Source of the DNA: an uncultured Chlorobiaceae bacterium
GTDB taxonomy: Bacteria > Bacteroidota > Chlorobiia > Chlorobiales > Chlorobiaceae
NCBI GenBank assembly: GCA_903920215.1
Contig: CAIXLG010000036.1
Location: 1-37,419, forward strand
Length of the DNA: 37,419 nt
Direction: 5' to 3'
Below the pieces are notes generated by a model. That model was not told the origin of the DNA. It saw nothing but the letters and a program-made list of their open reading frames with translations, and made no database searches. Position 1 is the first letter of the stretch; the number at the start of each line of letters is the position of its first letter. The position numbers were made by a program, and so were the translations under genes. Shown one piece after another: positions 8,239 to 15,710 of this stretch.

Positions 8239-8433
8239 ATGAAAAACGTAAACCACAAGCAAGCAAAGCCGGATTCGACCGTCAGCTCATCTCCTGAAAC
8301 CAAGCACCAACAGATCGGATCAAACTTTGGGTTCAAGCCAGTGAATACAATTAATGGTGCCGCAGCAAGAACAAAAGGAAATTACATGGATCACCCCAAG
8401 GAGAAATACTATTATATATACCCTAAACCATAA
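8239..8433 (+). CDS. Lasso peptide precursor (A protein)
   Basis: 64 residues. Residues 1-46 form a hydrophilic leader and 47-64 the predicted core GNYMDHPKEKYYYIYPKP. Supporting features: Thr45 at the penultimate leader position, as is typical of lasso leaders; Gly47 as core residue 1; Glu55 at core position 9, which allows a nine-residue Gly1-Glu9 macrolactam; and an aromatic tail (Tyr11-13, Tyr15) that can plug the ring. The leader contains FGFKPVNTING, where Pro34 and Gly40 have the spacing of the P-x-L-x3-G recognition motif, although Leu is Asn here and the upstream aromatic is shifted. The B and C maturation genes lie downstream on the same strand. The start ATG lacks a clear ribosome site. 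Predicted mass of the cyclised core (my arithmetic): about 2287.08 Da. Confidence 0.78.
   Translation: MKNVNHKQAKPDSTVSSSPETKHQQIGSNFGFKPVNTINGAAARTKGNYMDHPKEKYYYIYPKP
8377..8430 (+). other. Predicted lasso core peptide coding segment (18 residues)
   Basis: Codons 47-64 of the precursor. Ring candidate: Gly1 to Glu9. Asp5 is too close for a known lasso ring size (7-9). The tail residues 10-18 are Lys, three Tyr, Ile, Tyr, Pro, Lys, Pro. No Cys, so it would be a class II lasso peptide. Confidence 0.7.
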
Positions 8434-8741
8434 GTCGCCAATGTAGTTGAAGCCATGGGAAAGAGCCTGACCTTTGGTATCCGAGAACATAAAAAGCGCG
8501 TATCAAAATGTCAGAAACCGTATTGGTCGAACTCCAAACAGTAGATGGATACTATGCGCAAGCCGACTTGTTAGCTGGTCGGCTTTGCTTTTGATCGCAA
8601 TATATGGACTCACAACAAAAAAAAGAAGAACACATCAATAAGCTTTAACTCATTATTATTGTTTATTGAGCAAAAATTTAACAGGATATTCTATTTCAAT
8701 AATGTAAGTTCTTGTAGATTTCCTTAATAAAAGACTTGATA
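8434..8741. other. Gap between precursor and B gene, with a hairpin
   Basis: About 300 bases without a convincing gene. A 29-codon frame from ATG 8452 has no support. A strong hairpin at 8558-8592 may attenuate transcription between the precursor and maturation genes. DNA becomes markedly AT-rich after about 8600. Confidence 0.5.
8558..8592 (+). terminator. Hairpin after the lasso precursor gene
   Basis: GCAAGCCGAC (8558-8567) pairs with GTCGGCTTTGC (8578-8588, one bulged T) around a ten-base loop, followed by TTTT. It could be a terminator or attenuator that gives more precursor than enzyme mRNA, a common arrangement in RiPP operons. Confidence 0.65.
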
Positions 8742-9491
8742 ATGTATTTTCACCCTAACAAATATATTTATCTAACTTATTTCAATGATGAAATAATAGC
8801 TCTTGATTTACAAAAAGATCAATATATTTTTTTATCACAATTTTCTGAGGTTATATATTTTGCTTTAAATAATGAATTCAAATATGTACAAGATAAATAT
8901 GTGTTAGCTGGTAATAATGATAACCACATGCCTGATGATTTTAATAATGCAATTAAATATTTGAGAGAGATAGGGGTTTTATCAAAGATTAATTATGATT
9001 ATTCATCTGCTATTCAATTGAAAAAAACCAATTTCTCTGCTGGAGCACCAAATATTGACTGGCGAATATCTATTGGTGATTTAGATATCAAGGTCAAAAT
9101 ATCAATGATCTTTGAGGCTTACGTTTTGCTTATAAAAGTATATTTTATTATTAATATATTTGGATTTTATAGTCTAATAAAAGCTATAAAAAGAAAGAAT
9201 ATTGGGTGTGTTAGAAAAGATGCCAAAGAATTTGATATTCTTGCTACTGCTTTAAATCAGGCATGCTTCTATTTTCCGATAAAAACCAAATGTCTTGAAT
9301 GGTCAGCGGCACTAACCTTTATGGGGCTAAGAAGAAAATGGAAATGTAATCTTGAAATAGGAGTGCAAAATTTACCCTTCGCAGCACATGCATGGGTAAA
9401 AGCTGATGATAAGGTAATAGCTGACAGCCACAATTTACCAGAAACTTTATCAGTTATTCTATCAGAACCTTTTTTGATAAGGAGTAATTAA
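8742..9491 (+). CDS. Lasso peptide B protein: RRE (B1) fused to transglutaminase-like leader peptidase (B2)
   Basis: 249 residues from ATG 8742; a TTG two codons earlier is also possible. Residues 1-90 resemble the PqqD-like RiPP recognition element that binds the leader. Residues about 160-249 are the transglutaminase-like cysteine protease domain, with Cys184 in KCLEWSAAL, the LEIGVQNLPFAAHAWV motif with His216, and Asp228 as the likely third catalytic residue. A hydrophobic linker lies at about 121-145. It should bind the precursor leader and cleave after Lys46. The fused B1-B2 form is the McjB-type arrangement of proteobacterial clusters. Its stop abuts the GTG of the cyclase gene, so translation is probably coupled. 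Composition is AT-rich compared with the flanking chromosome, suggesting transfer. Confidence 0.9.
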   Translation: MYFHPNKYIYLTYFNDEIIALDLQKDQYIFLSQFSEVIYFALNNEFKYVQDKYVLAGNNDNHMPDDFNNAIKYLREIGVLSKINYDYSSAIQLKKTNFSAGAPNIDWRISIGDLDIKVKISMIFEAYVLLIKVYFIINIFGFYSLIKAIKRKNIGCVRKDAKEFDILATALNQACFYFPIKTKCLEWSAALTFMGLRRKWKCNLEIGVQNLPFAAHAWVKADDKVIADSHNLPETLSVILSEPFLIRSN

Positions 9492-11288
9492 GTGTTTATT
9501 GCAGGCTTTTTTAACCAGGTTTCTGATAATATATTCAGTAAATTAGATGCTATTGTAGGGGACAAAATATGTGGAGAGAGGGTTTATTTTAAGAATAAAC
9601 TAGTAAGTATTGTTGTCGGAAAAACATCTTCTTCTGTAGATCAAGGCAGAATAATAAGCCTTGATAATATTTTATTGGTAGGCAAGGTCTTTAGTAAAAT
9701 AAGTTTTCATTCAATAACAAAAGAAGATTTAGAGAAACAATCATCAATACCTAATAATCTTTTTGTAAATAAATACTGGGGTAACTATATTTATGTAAGA
9801 GTAAAAGATAATCAAGTAACAGTACTTCGAGATCCTGTAGGGCAAACCCCATTGTTCTATACTAAATTAGATTCAGGAGAATACTTATTTTCATCTGAGA
9901 TTGAAACCTTGGTTGATATGTTGAAAACCCGCCCTGGATTTAATTGGAAATATTTTTCTTCTTACGCATTACATGCATTTATTACAACAGAACAAACAGC
10001 TTTTAATGAAATTTATGAGCTGCCACATGGGTGTCAAATCTCCTACAACTCTACAAAGGGAATTACGGATACTTCTATAGTCTGGAACCCACTAAACTAT
10101 TTCAGTGGCTATAAAGGCTCGGAAAATGCAATGAATAATATTGTAAATATAACTTCAAATGTTATTGAAAGTTGGACTAATAGCGCCGATGTAATATCCC
10201 TAGACTTTTCAGGGGGCACTGACTCTACAGCTATTCTTTTGTTATTAAATAAGATACTAAACAAGAATAAAGAGATAAGGCTAATAAATCAATATCATCC
10301 TGACGTTTCGTCTTCTGATGAAAGGAAGTATGCACGTGCGATAGCAATGGACTTAGGCCTTCATTTAATAGAGTTTGATCATTCGGATAGTTTACCGTAT
10401 GACCCTGCCGTGAAATCAGCGCGATTTAAACCTAATTGGCCAACATCAATCTTATCCTATTTGAAAGTTAACAATGATATAAGTTCTTTGTTAGAAGGAA
10501 GTAAGAATGTTACCTATATGAGCGGACACGGAGGAGATCATATATTTATGTGTCCTCCTCCAGTAACATCTCTTTGTGATTACTTAATTGAAAAAGGTGG
10601 AAAAGAATTTAATACAAAAGCAATGGAGCTATATGCCATATTTCGCGAGCCGTTATCTTCAATGGCAAGCAATATACTTAAAGGCTTCATTTCTTATTAT
10701 TTTCACTCACAGTACACCCAATCATTTTATGCTATCAACAAAATCAAAAGCGCCCCTTGGTTTAATAAAGAAGTCTATTTGTTAGAAAAGCAAATGCATT
10801 ACCATCCTTTTTTTGATAATGAAAAAACCACTAAGAGCTTGCCTGGAAAATTTTGGCTTATTGAGGGCATATACAGCGGTTTATCTACTATAAAGACAGA
10901 TATAAGGGATGATGGAACTAACCCAATATTTTTTCCTTTATTTTCGCAGCCACTATTAGAACTCGCGTTATCTATACCCACCTATGAGTCATATCGCTAC
11001 GGGCACAATAGATATCTTTTCAGAAAAGCTATAAGTGATACTTTCAAAAGTGATGCTGTTTGGAGACACGATAAGGGAGAAACTAGCGGCATTGAACAAA
11101 GGGGTATAAAAAGAAATGAAAAACGAATATTGGAGCTTTGTTTAGATGGGAATTTGGTGAAGCAAGGATTAGTAAACAAAGAAAAGCTGCACACAGGTAT
11201 GCTTAAGATAATGAATGGTCAAACGGATTACCAATGGGCAGTTACTGATATAATTTGTGCAGAAACATTTATAAATTTATGGAGCTAA
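9492..11288 (+). CDS. Lasso peptide C protein: asparagine-synthetase-like macrolactam cyclase
   Basis: 598 residues from GTG 9492, with AAGGAG about 8 bases upstream and directly after the TAA of the B gene. The N-terminal half follows the class II glutamine amidotransferase fold (ELPHGCQISY near 176-185), but residue 2 is Phe instead of the catalytic Cys, so it cannot release ammonia from glutamine. The C-terminal half is the ATP-dependent synthetase domain with PP-loop SGGTDS at 240-245. In lasso biosynthesis this enzyme adenylates the ring Glu or Asp side chain and joins it to the new N-terminus of the core. The acceptor would be Glu9 of the core encoded at 8377-8430. Length matches the family. 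Confidence 0.9.
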   Translation: MFIAGFFNQVSDNIFSKLDAIVGDKICGERVYFKNKLVSIVVGKTSSSVDQGRIISLDNILLVGKVFSKISFHSITKEDLEKQSSIPNNLFVNKYWGNYIYVRVKDNQVTVLRDPVGQTPLFYTKLDSGEYLFSSEIETLVDMLKTRPGFNWKYFSSYALHAFITTEQTAFNEIYELPHGCQISYNSTKGITDTSIVWNPLNYFSGYKGSENAMNNIVNITSNVIESWTNSADVISLDFSGGTDSTAILLLLNKILNKNKEIRLINQYHPDVSSSDERKYARAIAMDLGLHLIEFDHSDSLPYDPAVKSARFKPNWPTSILSYLKVNNDISSLLEGSKNVTYMSGHGGDHIFMCPPPVTSLCDYLIEKGGKEFNTKAMELYAIFREPLSSMASNILKGFISYYFHSQYTQSFYAINKIKSAPWFNKEVYLLEKQMHYHPFFDNEKTTKSLPGKFWLIEGIYSGLSTIKTDIRDDGTNPIFFPLFSQPLLELALSIPTYESYRYGHNRYLFRKAISDTFKSDAVWRHDKGETSGIEQRGIKRNEKRILELCLDGNLVKQGLVNKEKLHTGMLKIMNGQTDYQWAVTDIICAETFINLWS

Positions 11289-11344
11289 ATCTATAGTAAT
11301 TCTTTTTTATGATTTTCAGCAACTTTATTTAATATAAAAATGTA

Positions 11345-11737
11345 ATGGAACAAAATATATTTGGACGTTTCTTGCTCATAATTATGCTTTCTTCTTATCT
11401 ATCATCGTGTGCTGTTGCTGCATCTGTTGCTACAAATCAATTGATTTCAAGAACGACTAAAGCCATAGATAGTAAATTGAAACACAATGATATTAACGAT
11501 AGAAAAGGGAGTGACAAAGAAGATAAAAGAAGACTTCATGTGAAATCCAGACATAGTGACAAACAGAAAAAAAATGGTCAAGTAGAACATGATGATCAAC
11601 GGCAGGTTACAGATGGAAATATTAAAACTAGTTCCCAAAAATCTACACTGGTAACAATGAAGCCAGAAAAACCACAGAATACAAAGAGTCAAATTAAACC
11701 AGTGAGTCCCCAAAATACATTGATACCTATCAAATAA
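11345..11737 (+). CDS. Small Lys/Gln-rich lipoprotein of unknown function
   Basis: 130 residues. N-terminal hydrophobic signal (about 7-20) with a lipobox LSSC (Cys22), so it should be lipidated. The rest is low-complexity and hydrophilic: an Asp/Lys/Arg-rich middle, then a Lys/Pro/Gln/Thr-rich tail with repeated KP and PQNT units. No domain is recognised. It follows the lasso cyclase by 56 bases in the same AT-rich block and could belong to that transcript, for instance in immunity or envelope attachment, but nothing in the sequence shows this. Confidence 0.6.
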   Translation: MEQNIFGRFLLIIMLSSYLSSCAVAASVATNQLISRTTKAIDSKLKHNDINDRKGSDKEDKRRLHVKSRHSDKQKKNGQVEHDDQRQVTDGNIKTSSQKSTLVTMKPEKPQNTKSQIKPVSPQNTLIPIK

Positions 11738-11901
11738 TTTGGGAAAGACTAACGGATTTGTTAAATGCGCAGAATGTAATCATTTTTGATCGTAAAAATT
11801 CAATTTATGATAAATAAATAAAGTGCAGAGAAAGCTGAATTCTATACATTTGCTATGATATAGCCTATTTACTTTTCGGTTACAAATAATCTTTCAACTC
11901 T

Positions 11902-12228
11902 ATGGATTCAATAAGAATCATGCAAAATGTAATTATAGTATGCGTTGTATGCTCAACTTTTATTTTTTGTTCTGTTAATGCAGTATCTACTAAAACAATT
12001 GAAACATTGAAGATTGCTTCTCATCAAGGAAATGATCAAGCTGCGTTCAATCTTGGAAATATTTACGCTAATGGTATAGGAGTATCACAAAACTATACTG
12101 AGGCAGAAAAGTGGTTTCGCATTGCTGCTGTTCAGGGGAATACAAAAGCACAGTGCACTCTTGGAATGCTGTTTTATGCTGGTAAAGGACTAACTCAAGA
12201 CTATGTAATCGTTAGAGAATTACTATAA
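11902..12228 (+). CDS. Secreted Sel1-repeat protein, truncated
   Basis: 108 residues with an N-terminal signal peptide (hydrophobic about 9-26, ending VNA). Two Sel1 (TPR-like) units follow: AAFNLGNIYANGIGVSQNYTEAEKWFRIAA, then a second that breaks off after GLTQDY. A further Sel1 unit without a start lies downstream at 12369-12581, and about 130 bases of inverted-repeat-containing DNA separate the two. I read this as one Sel1 gene broken by an insertion or decay. Sel1 repeats mediate protein-protein contacts; no specific role is visible. Confidence 0.6.
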   Translation: MDSIRIMQNVIIVCVVCSTFIFCSVNAVSTKTIETLKIASHQGNDQAAFNLGNIYANGIGVSQNYTEAEKWFRIAAVQGNTKAQCTLGMLFYAGKGLTQDYVIVRELL

Positions 12229-12231
12229 CAT

Positions 12232-12353
12232 AATTCGTCATAAATATTGTAGTTGAATTATATTGATTATATGCTAACGCATTATAAAAAAATGCATTTC
12301 ATGACGAATTGTACTGTAAAAGAGAGCTGATTCGCAATTCAAATATTACAGTA
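12232..12353. repeat. Nested inverted repeats splitting the Sel1 gene
   Basis: AATTCGTCAT (12232-12241) pairs with ATGACGAATT (12301-12310). A second pair, TACTGTAA (12312-12319) and TTACAGTA (12346-12353), follows immediately. The block is AT-rich and lies exactly between the two Sel1 fragments. It may be a small non-autonomous (MITE-like) insertion, though target duplications were not found. Confidence 0.5.
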
Positions 12354-12368
12354 ATTTTCTAACAAGCC

Positions 12369-12581
12369 CATTATGCCGAAGCGGAGAAATGGTTTCGACT
12401 TGCCGCTGACCAAGGGGATGCGGAAGCGAAAATTGCATTGAAAAAATTAAAAAAAAACCAGCGGGCTAAGCGATCTGCAATAAGTAACTCAGTAAGCTTT
12501 TCTGAAATCATTGAGTATTTGATTGATAGCTACCACGGAGGGCGACCACAAGGGTCGCCCGTACGGCGCAATAATAGCTAA
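12369..12581 (+). pseudogene. Sel1-repeat fragment (3' part of split gene)
   Basis: The frame from about 12369 to TAA 12579-12581 reads HYAEAEKWFRLAADQGDAEA, a canonical Sel1 unit, followed by a Lys-rich tail. It has no start codon or signal peptide and continues the theme of the gene at 11902-12228. The GGGCGACC palindrome lies inside the last codons and so contributes to the C-terminus. Confidence 0.6.
12540..12560. repeat. Perfect palindrome GGGCGACC-N5-GGTCGCCC (REP-like)
   Basis: Arms 12540-12547 and 12553-12560 form an eight-base-pair GC-rich stem in AT-rich surroundings. I recall this motif as a dispersed repeat in many environmental bacterial genomes. It could also act as a transcription terminator, but lacks a T-run. 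Confidence 0.65.
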
Positions 12582-12741
12582 TCTGTTTTGTGTGTAGCAT
12601 GTATTACGGACTCATTTTCTATGAAGCGCTTATAAAATCCGTTTTCTGAAACAACTCTAACACCATTTATTAAAGTTTATATTCAATTACTCAATAACCA
12701 TAATGAGTTAATAGGCGGAGAGGAGCGAGATCTGTAGTAAC

Positions 12742-12866
12742 ATGGTCAACACAAATGAGCTGCCAAAAAACTTCGTTACTCCGACGGATAATGCCCTTAT
12801 CGAAAGATTTAACGGCCTAAGTCGCGATGAGCACCTGCATATAACCTGGTTTCCAGGCCTTGATTT
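12742..12866 (+). pseudogene. IS3-family transposase (OrfB) fragment
   Basis: The segment PTDNALIERFNGLSRDEHLH followed by ITWFPGL corresponds to the end of the integrase catalytic core of IS3-type OrfB (PxDNAxxESFNGxxRDExL, with the catalytic Glu equivalent in LIERFNG). The preceding codons and everything after about 12865 are not homologous, so only about 40 residues survive. The remnant lies against the end of the PIN-domain gene. Confidence 0.7.
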
Positions 12867-13373
12867 TTATCCAAGCCTGACTCTTAAATCGCGAAGCATT
12901 GCAAATGTATTAAGATACTCGACATTAAAAGCATCACAAACATTAGGAATAGGGATCCTTCTTCTTATAGTCGAATTATACTCCTCGTGCGTTACTACGA
13001 CATAATTGTAAACAGCAGCATAGGCAACTAACCAGGAGTCAGCCAGATCAAACCGGGCAAATTCAGCTTTTGCTGAGGGTGAGTACTGCACATGTCTTTG
13101 AGACCATACCATAATTTCAGCATATTTAGCAAGTACCAGGGCATCGTCACATGTCACAAAAGAATCAATAAATGACCCATTTATCCAATCAACTAATTGA
13201 TCAGAACCACGATTAATTTCATTCTTTACATGATCAATACTTTTTAATTTCTCATTATCAGCTTGAATTAACAATTTATCCCAAAATACAGGGGCAATAT
13301 CAAAGGCATAATAATGACGTGCGGCATTAATCAAGACATTGGCATCCAATAGAAATATTAAAGAGTTACTCAT
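12867..13373 (-). CDS. PIN-domain ribonuclease-like toxin (DUF4411 type)
   Basis: 168 residues. The N-terminal strand FLLDANVLINAARH carries the first acidic residue (Asp10). Further conserved acidic residues are in HVKNEINRG (Glu52) and FDLADSWLVAYA (Asp109, Asp112), and THEE lies near 128-131. This is the layout of PIN nucleases of the DUF4411 group, which are usually paired with an XRE/ImmA-type metallopeptidase. Its ATG overlaps the stop of the upstream gene by four bases (13370-13373), indicating translational coupling. It probably acts as an RNase toxin in the cytoplasm. Confidence 0.82.
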   Translation of the reverse strand: MSNSLIFLLDANVLINAARHYYAFDIAPVFWDKLLIQADNEKLKSIDHVKNEINRGSDQLVDWINGSFIDSFVTCDDALVLAKYAEIMVWSQRHVQYSPSAKAEFARFDLADSWLVAYAAVYNYVVVTHEEYNSTIRRRIPIPNVCDAFNVEYLNTFAMLRDLRVRLG

Positions 13374-14524
13374 ACTTTCTTCCCAAATATCTCATCAGCA
13401 TAAGTTTGAAATGTATCACGCTTCAATCCCGTTAAATGATAGGCTTCGGTATAAGCTGTTTTCCCCTCACGAACCGATTGAATCAACATTTGCCCAAAGC
13501 GGTTACCAATTCGAAGGTTCTGTGTAGGATAAAAATCACCACCACCGGCATCAGATTTTTTTTTCGCTGCAAGCTTAATCTCTCTGCTTTGCCAGTCACG
13601 ATAATAATGGAAAAAAACCTTTCTCTCTATAAGCCCAAGATCCAGGCATCGTCGTGCAGCAACAATCTCACTAACCTTAAAATGCCTTGCTATATTTTGA
13701 AAACGATTAGCATTGCCTCCAATTGCAGGCCAGAGATTTATCAGTAGTGTTGTTGGCACTAGAAATTCAGCGGCAATTTGGTTACAAACCATTTCGGCAG
13801 AATCAGCTGCAGGTTGCAGTCGACGTAAATCGAATGCAGCACTGATACCAAGCCAGAGGTGAGCCAGTTCATGAGCCAAGGTAAACATCTGCGCTGCTTT
13901 TCCATCTGCCCCATTGACAAAAACCAAGGGCGCATATTGGTCAACCAAGACGAATCCCCTGAATTCCTGAGGATCCAGTTTGCGAGAAGTGTTATTTCCA
14001 ACCACACCGTTAACCATAACCATAATTCCAGCCTCTTCAATCTTCCTCTCAAGCCCCCTTAATGCATCAGACCATGTTGGCTGACTTTTTGCCCAACCAT
14101 CATTAATGCCTAATACTTTCCTGATTTGGGCAGCAATATCTATGGGATTATCAGTAATTGATGCAGAGCCAATAAAAGGTAATGGAGCATGCCCCTGCTC
14201 AGTCAAGCAGTCCCGCATCCATGCCTGCCGTTGTTGCATCTTGTAAACGGTATCAAGAAGTTCAGGACTGAATTCTTGTACTGTCTCACTTGTCAATGTC
14301 CTGAAGTTTGTAATAGGTAAACTTTCTTCAGGTGGGCTTGTGAGTAATAAATATCCAAATGGAACCGCGGCAGCTTTTGCAAAATCCTGAAGTTGAAGAA
14401 AAGTTGGCTGAGCCGTTCCGCTAAGCCACGCGCCTATTTTTTTGAATTTATGTTCCAATTTCTCCTGTCGGCGAGACCGTTGTATCGCCCACTCAAGAAC
14501 TTGGGGAGTAATAGCAATCCGCAT
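13370..14524 (-). CDS. XRE/ImmA-IrrE family protein with HExxH metallopeptidase motif (antitoxin partner)
   Basis: 384 residues from ATG 14524; GTG 14530 would add two. The N-terminal 65 residues resemble a short HTH module (KIGAWLSGTAQPTFLQLQDF). The C-terminal ImmA/IrrE domain has the zinc motif HELAH at 218-222 within FTLAHELAHLWLG. ImmA cleaves repressors in other systems. Here, in front of a PIN gene with a four-base overlap, it is expected to control or neutralise the toxin. Such pairs (COG2856 with DUF4411) are found in mobile or variable regions, matching the surrounding remnants. Confidence 0.85.
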   Translation of the reverse strand: MRIAITPQVLEWAIQRSRRQEKLEHKFKKIGAWLSGTAQPTFLQLQDFAKAAAVPFGYLLLTSPPEESLPITNFRTLTSETVQEFSPELLDTVYKMQQRQAWMRDCLTEQGHAPLPFIGSASITDNPIDIAAQIRKVLGINDGWAKSQPTWSDALRGLERKIEEAGIMVMVNGVVGNNTSRKLDPQEFRGFVLVDQYAPLVFVNGADGKAAQMFTLAHELAHLWLGISAAFDLRRLQPAADSAEMVCNQIAAEFLVPTTLLINLWPAIGGNANRFQNIARHFKVSEIVAARRCLDLGLIERKVFFHYYRDWQSREIKLAAKKKSDAGGGDFYPTQNLRIGNRFGQMLIQSVREGKTAYTEAYHLTGLKRDTFQTYADEIFGKKV

Positions 14525-14647
14525 TACCACATACCAAATAAAATTTCGAAGGAAAACGGCAGAAATATTTTAATACTCAAAGCCACTGTAGGGAGCGTCT
14601 CCCAATTTAACAAAAACATTGAGTATTCTGGTGAAAGTGTACCACTG

Positions 14648-14905
14648 ATTTCATCAGGCCGTAGCGGGTGGGTGGTGGATAGTCCAGCAACAGGCAACAC
14701 AGGTTACATGCGGCATTTCGGTTGCCTTTGGTGGGCTCGATGAGCTTATTCACCTCGGCAACAACAAGGTGTTTTCGTTATTTCCATGCTGCCGGAATGA
14801 CGAACTTGTTTTTAAGCCAGTTAGAAAAAAAGGGTTCATCCATTTCACCTACCGCCATATCCAAAAACGCGTTAACAGCTTTGACTTCTCTTGACTTCAG
14901 GTTCG
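14648..14905. repeat. Diverged repeat, copy A (partner at 22141-22268)
   Basis: 14648-14691 aligns by eye with 22141-22182 (shared core GATAGTCCAGCAA), and 14852-14905 with 22217-22268 (shared core GCGTTAACAGCTT). The spacer is about 160 bases here but only about 35 in the other copy, so one has lost or gained about 125 bases. Confidence 0.6.
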
Positions 14906-14948
14906 ATCCGGTACCAAAAAAGTTCTCTCCGTCGGGGGTTGCTGAATT
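14778..14948 (-). pseudogene. C-terminal gene fragment of unknown family
   Basis: The minus strand is open for 56 codons up to TAA 14778-14780, with a protein-like sequence (TGSNLKSREVKAVNAFLDMA, EPFFSNWLKNKFVIPAAWK) but no start. The copy near 22217-22268 encodes a degenerate version (SSAVEAVNAVLNLAAVG). The shared reading frame suggests both derive from one protein-coding gene that was duplicated and lost. Family unknown. Confidence 0.4.
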
Positions 14949-15112
14949 TTATAATAGCTCTCAATAATTAGAGTTTTAGAATTTATTCATTCATGAATAA
15001 ATTCGTTTTTGAATAAAAAAATCATTCATTCCAGTTCACTCATCACAGAATGGATTTAATATTGGCAACCTTTCCTTCCTCTTGCTGTTTCGAGGCTACG
15101 CTTGGGGTGTTG

Positions 15113-15346
15113 TCAGTATATTTTTCTGCCCCATCGCATAGCGGCGAGGGATGCAAGGCTGAGCAGGAAAAAACCTGCAATGAGAGGGAGGACAGTCCCG
15201 TTGTAGCATTGACCGATTGCGGTTCCTGCTATGAGTGAGATGAAGGTTGAGAGGGAGATAGTAGGTGCAATATGGCGGGTGGCACAACCCGGAGCAATGA
15301 TTTTTAGCGCGCTACTGCTTGCTGGCGTGATAACGGGCATTGCCAA
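15113..15346 (-). pseudogene. C-terminal remnant of an MFS drug-efflux transporter (Bcr/CflA-like)
   Basis: 77 codons that fit the last two TM helices of a Bcr/CflA-type MFS transporter: SLSTFISLIAGTAIGQCYNG, then TVLPLIAGFFLLSLASLAAM and a basic end. The first 30 codons do not fit the family and are probably frame-shifted. The upstream ten helices are missing. I treat it as a decayed gene. Confidence 0.55.
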
Positions 15347-15458
15347 TTCTGTGCTCCACGTCTGGCATTGGCAGAAGTGGACACCGGTGATGGTGAGTGA
15401 AACGATAATGCATATCAGTCTGGCGGAATGGAAAGCACCACAGATAAAGGGACAAAAA

Positions 15459-15486
15459 AAAGGCCATTTACTGAAGAATGGCCTTT
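15459..15486 (-). terminator. Intrinsic terminator of the DUF2934 genes
   Basis: AAAGGCCATT (15459-15468) and AATGGCCTTT (15477-15486) form a ten-base-pair stem with an eight-base loop. On the minus strand it is followed by a run of eight T residues. It ends 24 bases downstream of the DUF2934 gene at 15511-15669. Confidence 0.85.
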
Positions 15487-15510
15487 AATCTGATACTGCG
15501 AAGAAGTGAT

Positions 15511-15669
15511 TCAGTTATTCAAGTATTTTTCAGCTTCAATCCAATTCTCGATATCTGTATCGTTGTTTGAACCTTTTTCTTCCCATAGATAATAAGCTAT
15601 AAGTCTAATATCCTCTTCAAGCGGTACCGGTGACTCTACTATACTGTTGTTCGTCTTGCTTGTCATCAT
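15511..15669 (-). CDS. DUF2934 small protein, copy 1
   Basis: 52 residues starting MMTSKTNNSI and ending in EAEKYLNN. The core IRLIAYYLWEEKGSNNDTDI followed by ENWIEAE matches DUF2934 (I-R-x-x-A-Y-x-L-W-x-x-x-G-x-x-x-x-D-x-x-x-W-x-x-A-E). The function of the family is unknown. It is a tandem duplicate of the next gene on the same strand, with a strong terminator just downstream. The start could be either of two adjacent ATG codons. Confidence 0.8.
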   Translation of the reverse strand: MMTSKTNNSIVESPVPLEEDIRLIAYYLWEEKGSNNDTDIENWIEAEKYLNN

Positions 15670-15710
15670 TAACGTTGTTGACTAATTCTTCCAAAGTGAA
15701 TATCGCGCGA

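Larger units (their letters stand above)
14525..15112. other. Remnant-rich gap
   Basis: No intact gene. It contains two blocks similar to a region near 22141-22268 and a coding-like minus-strand fragment at 14778-14948, listed separately. The remainder, including AT-rich DNA at 14950-15050 with repeated ATTCATTC/GAATAAAT words, shows nothing I recognise. Confidence 0.5.
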
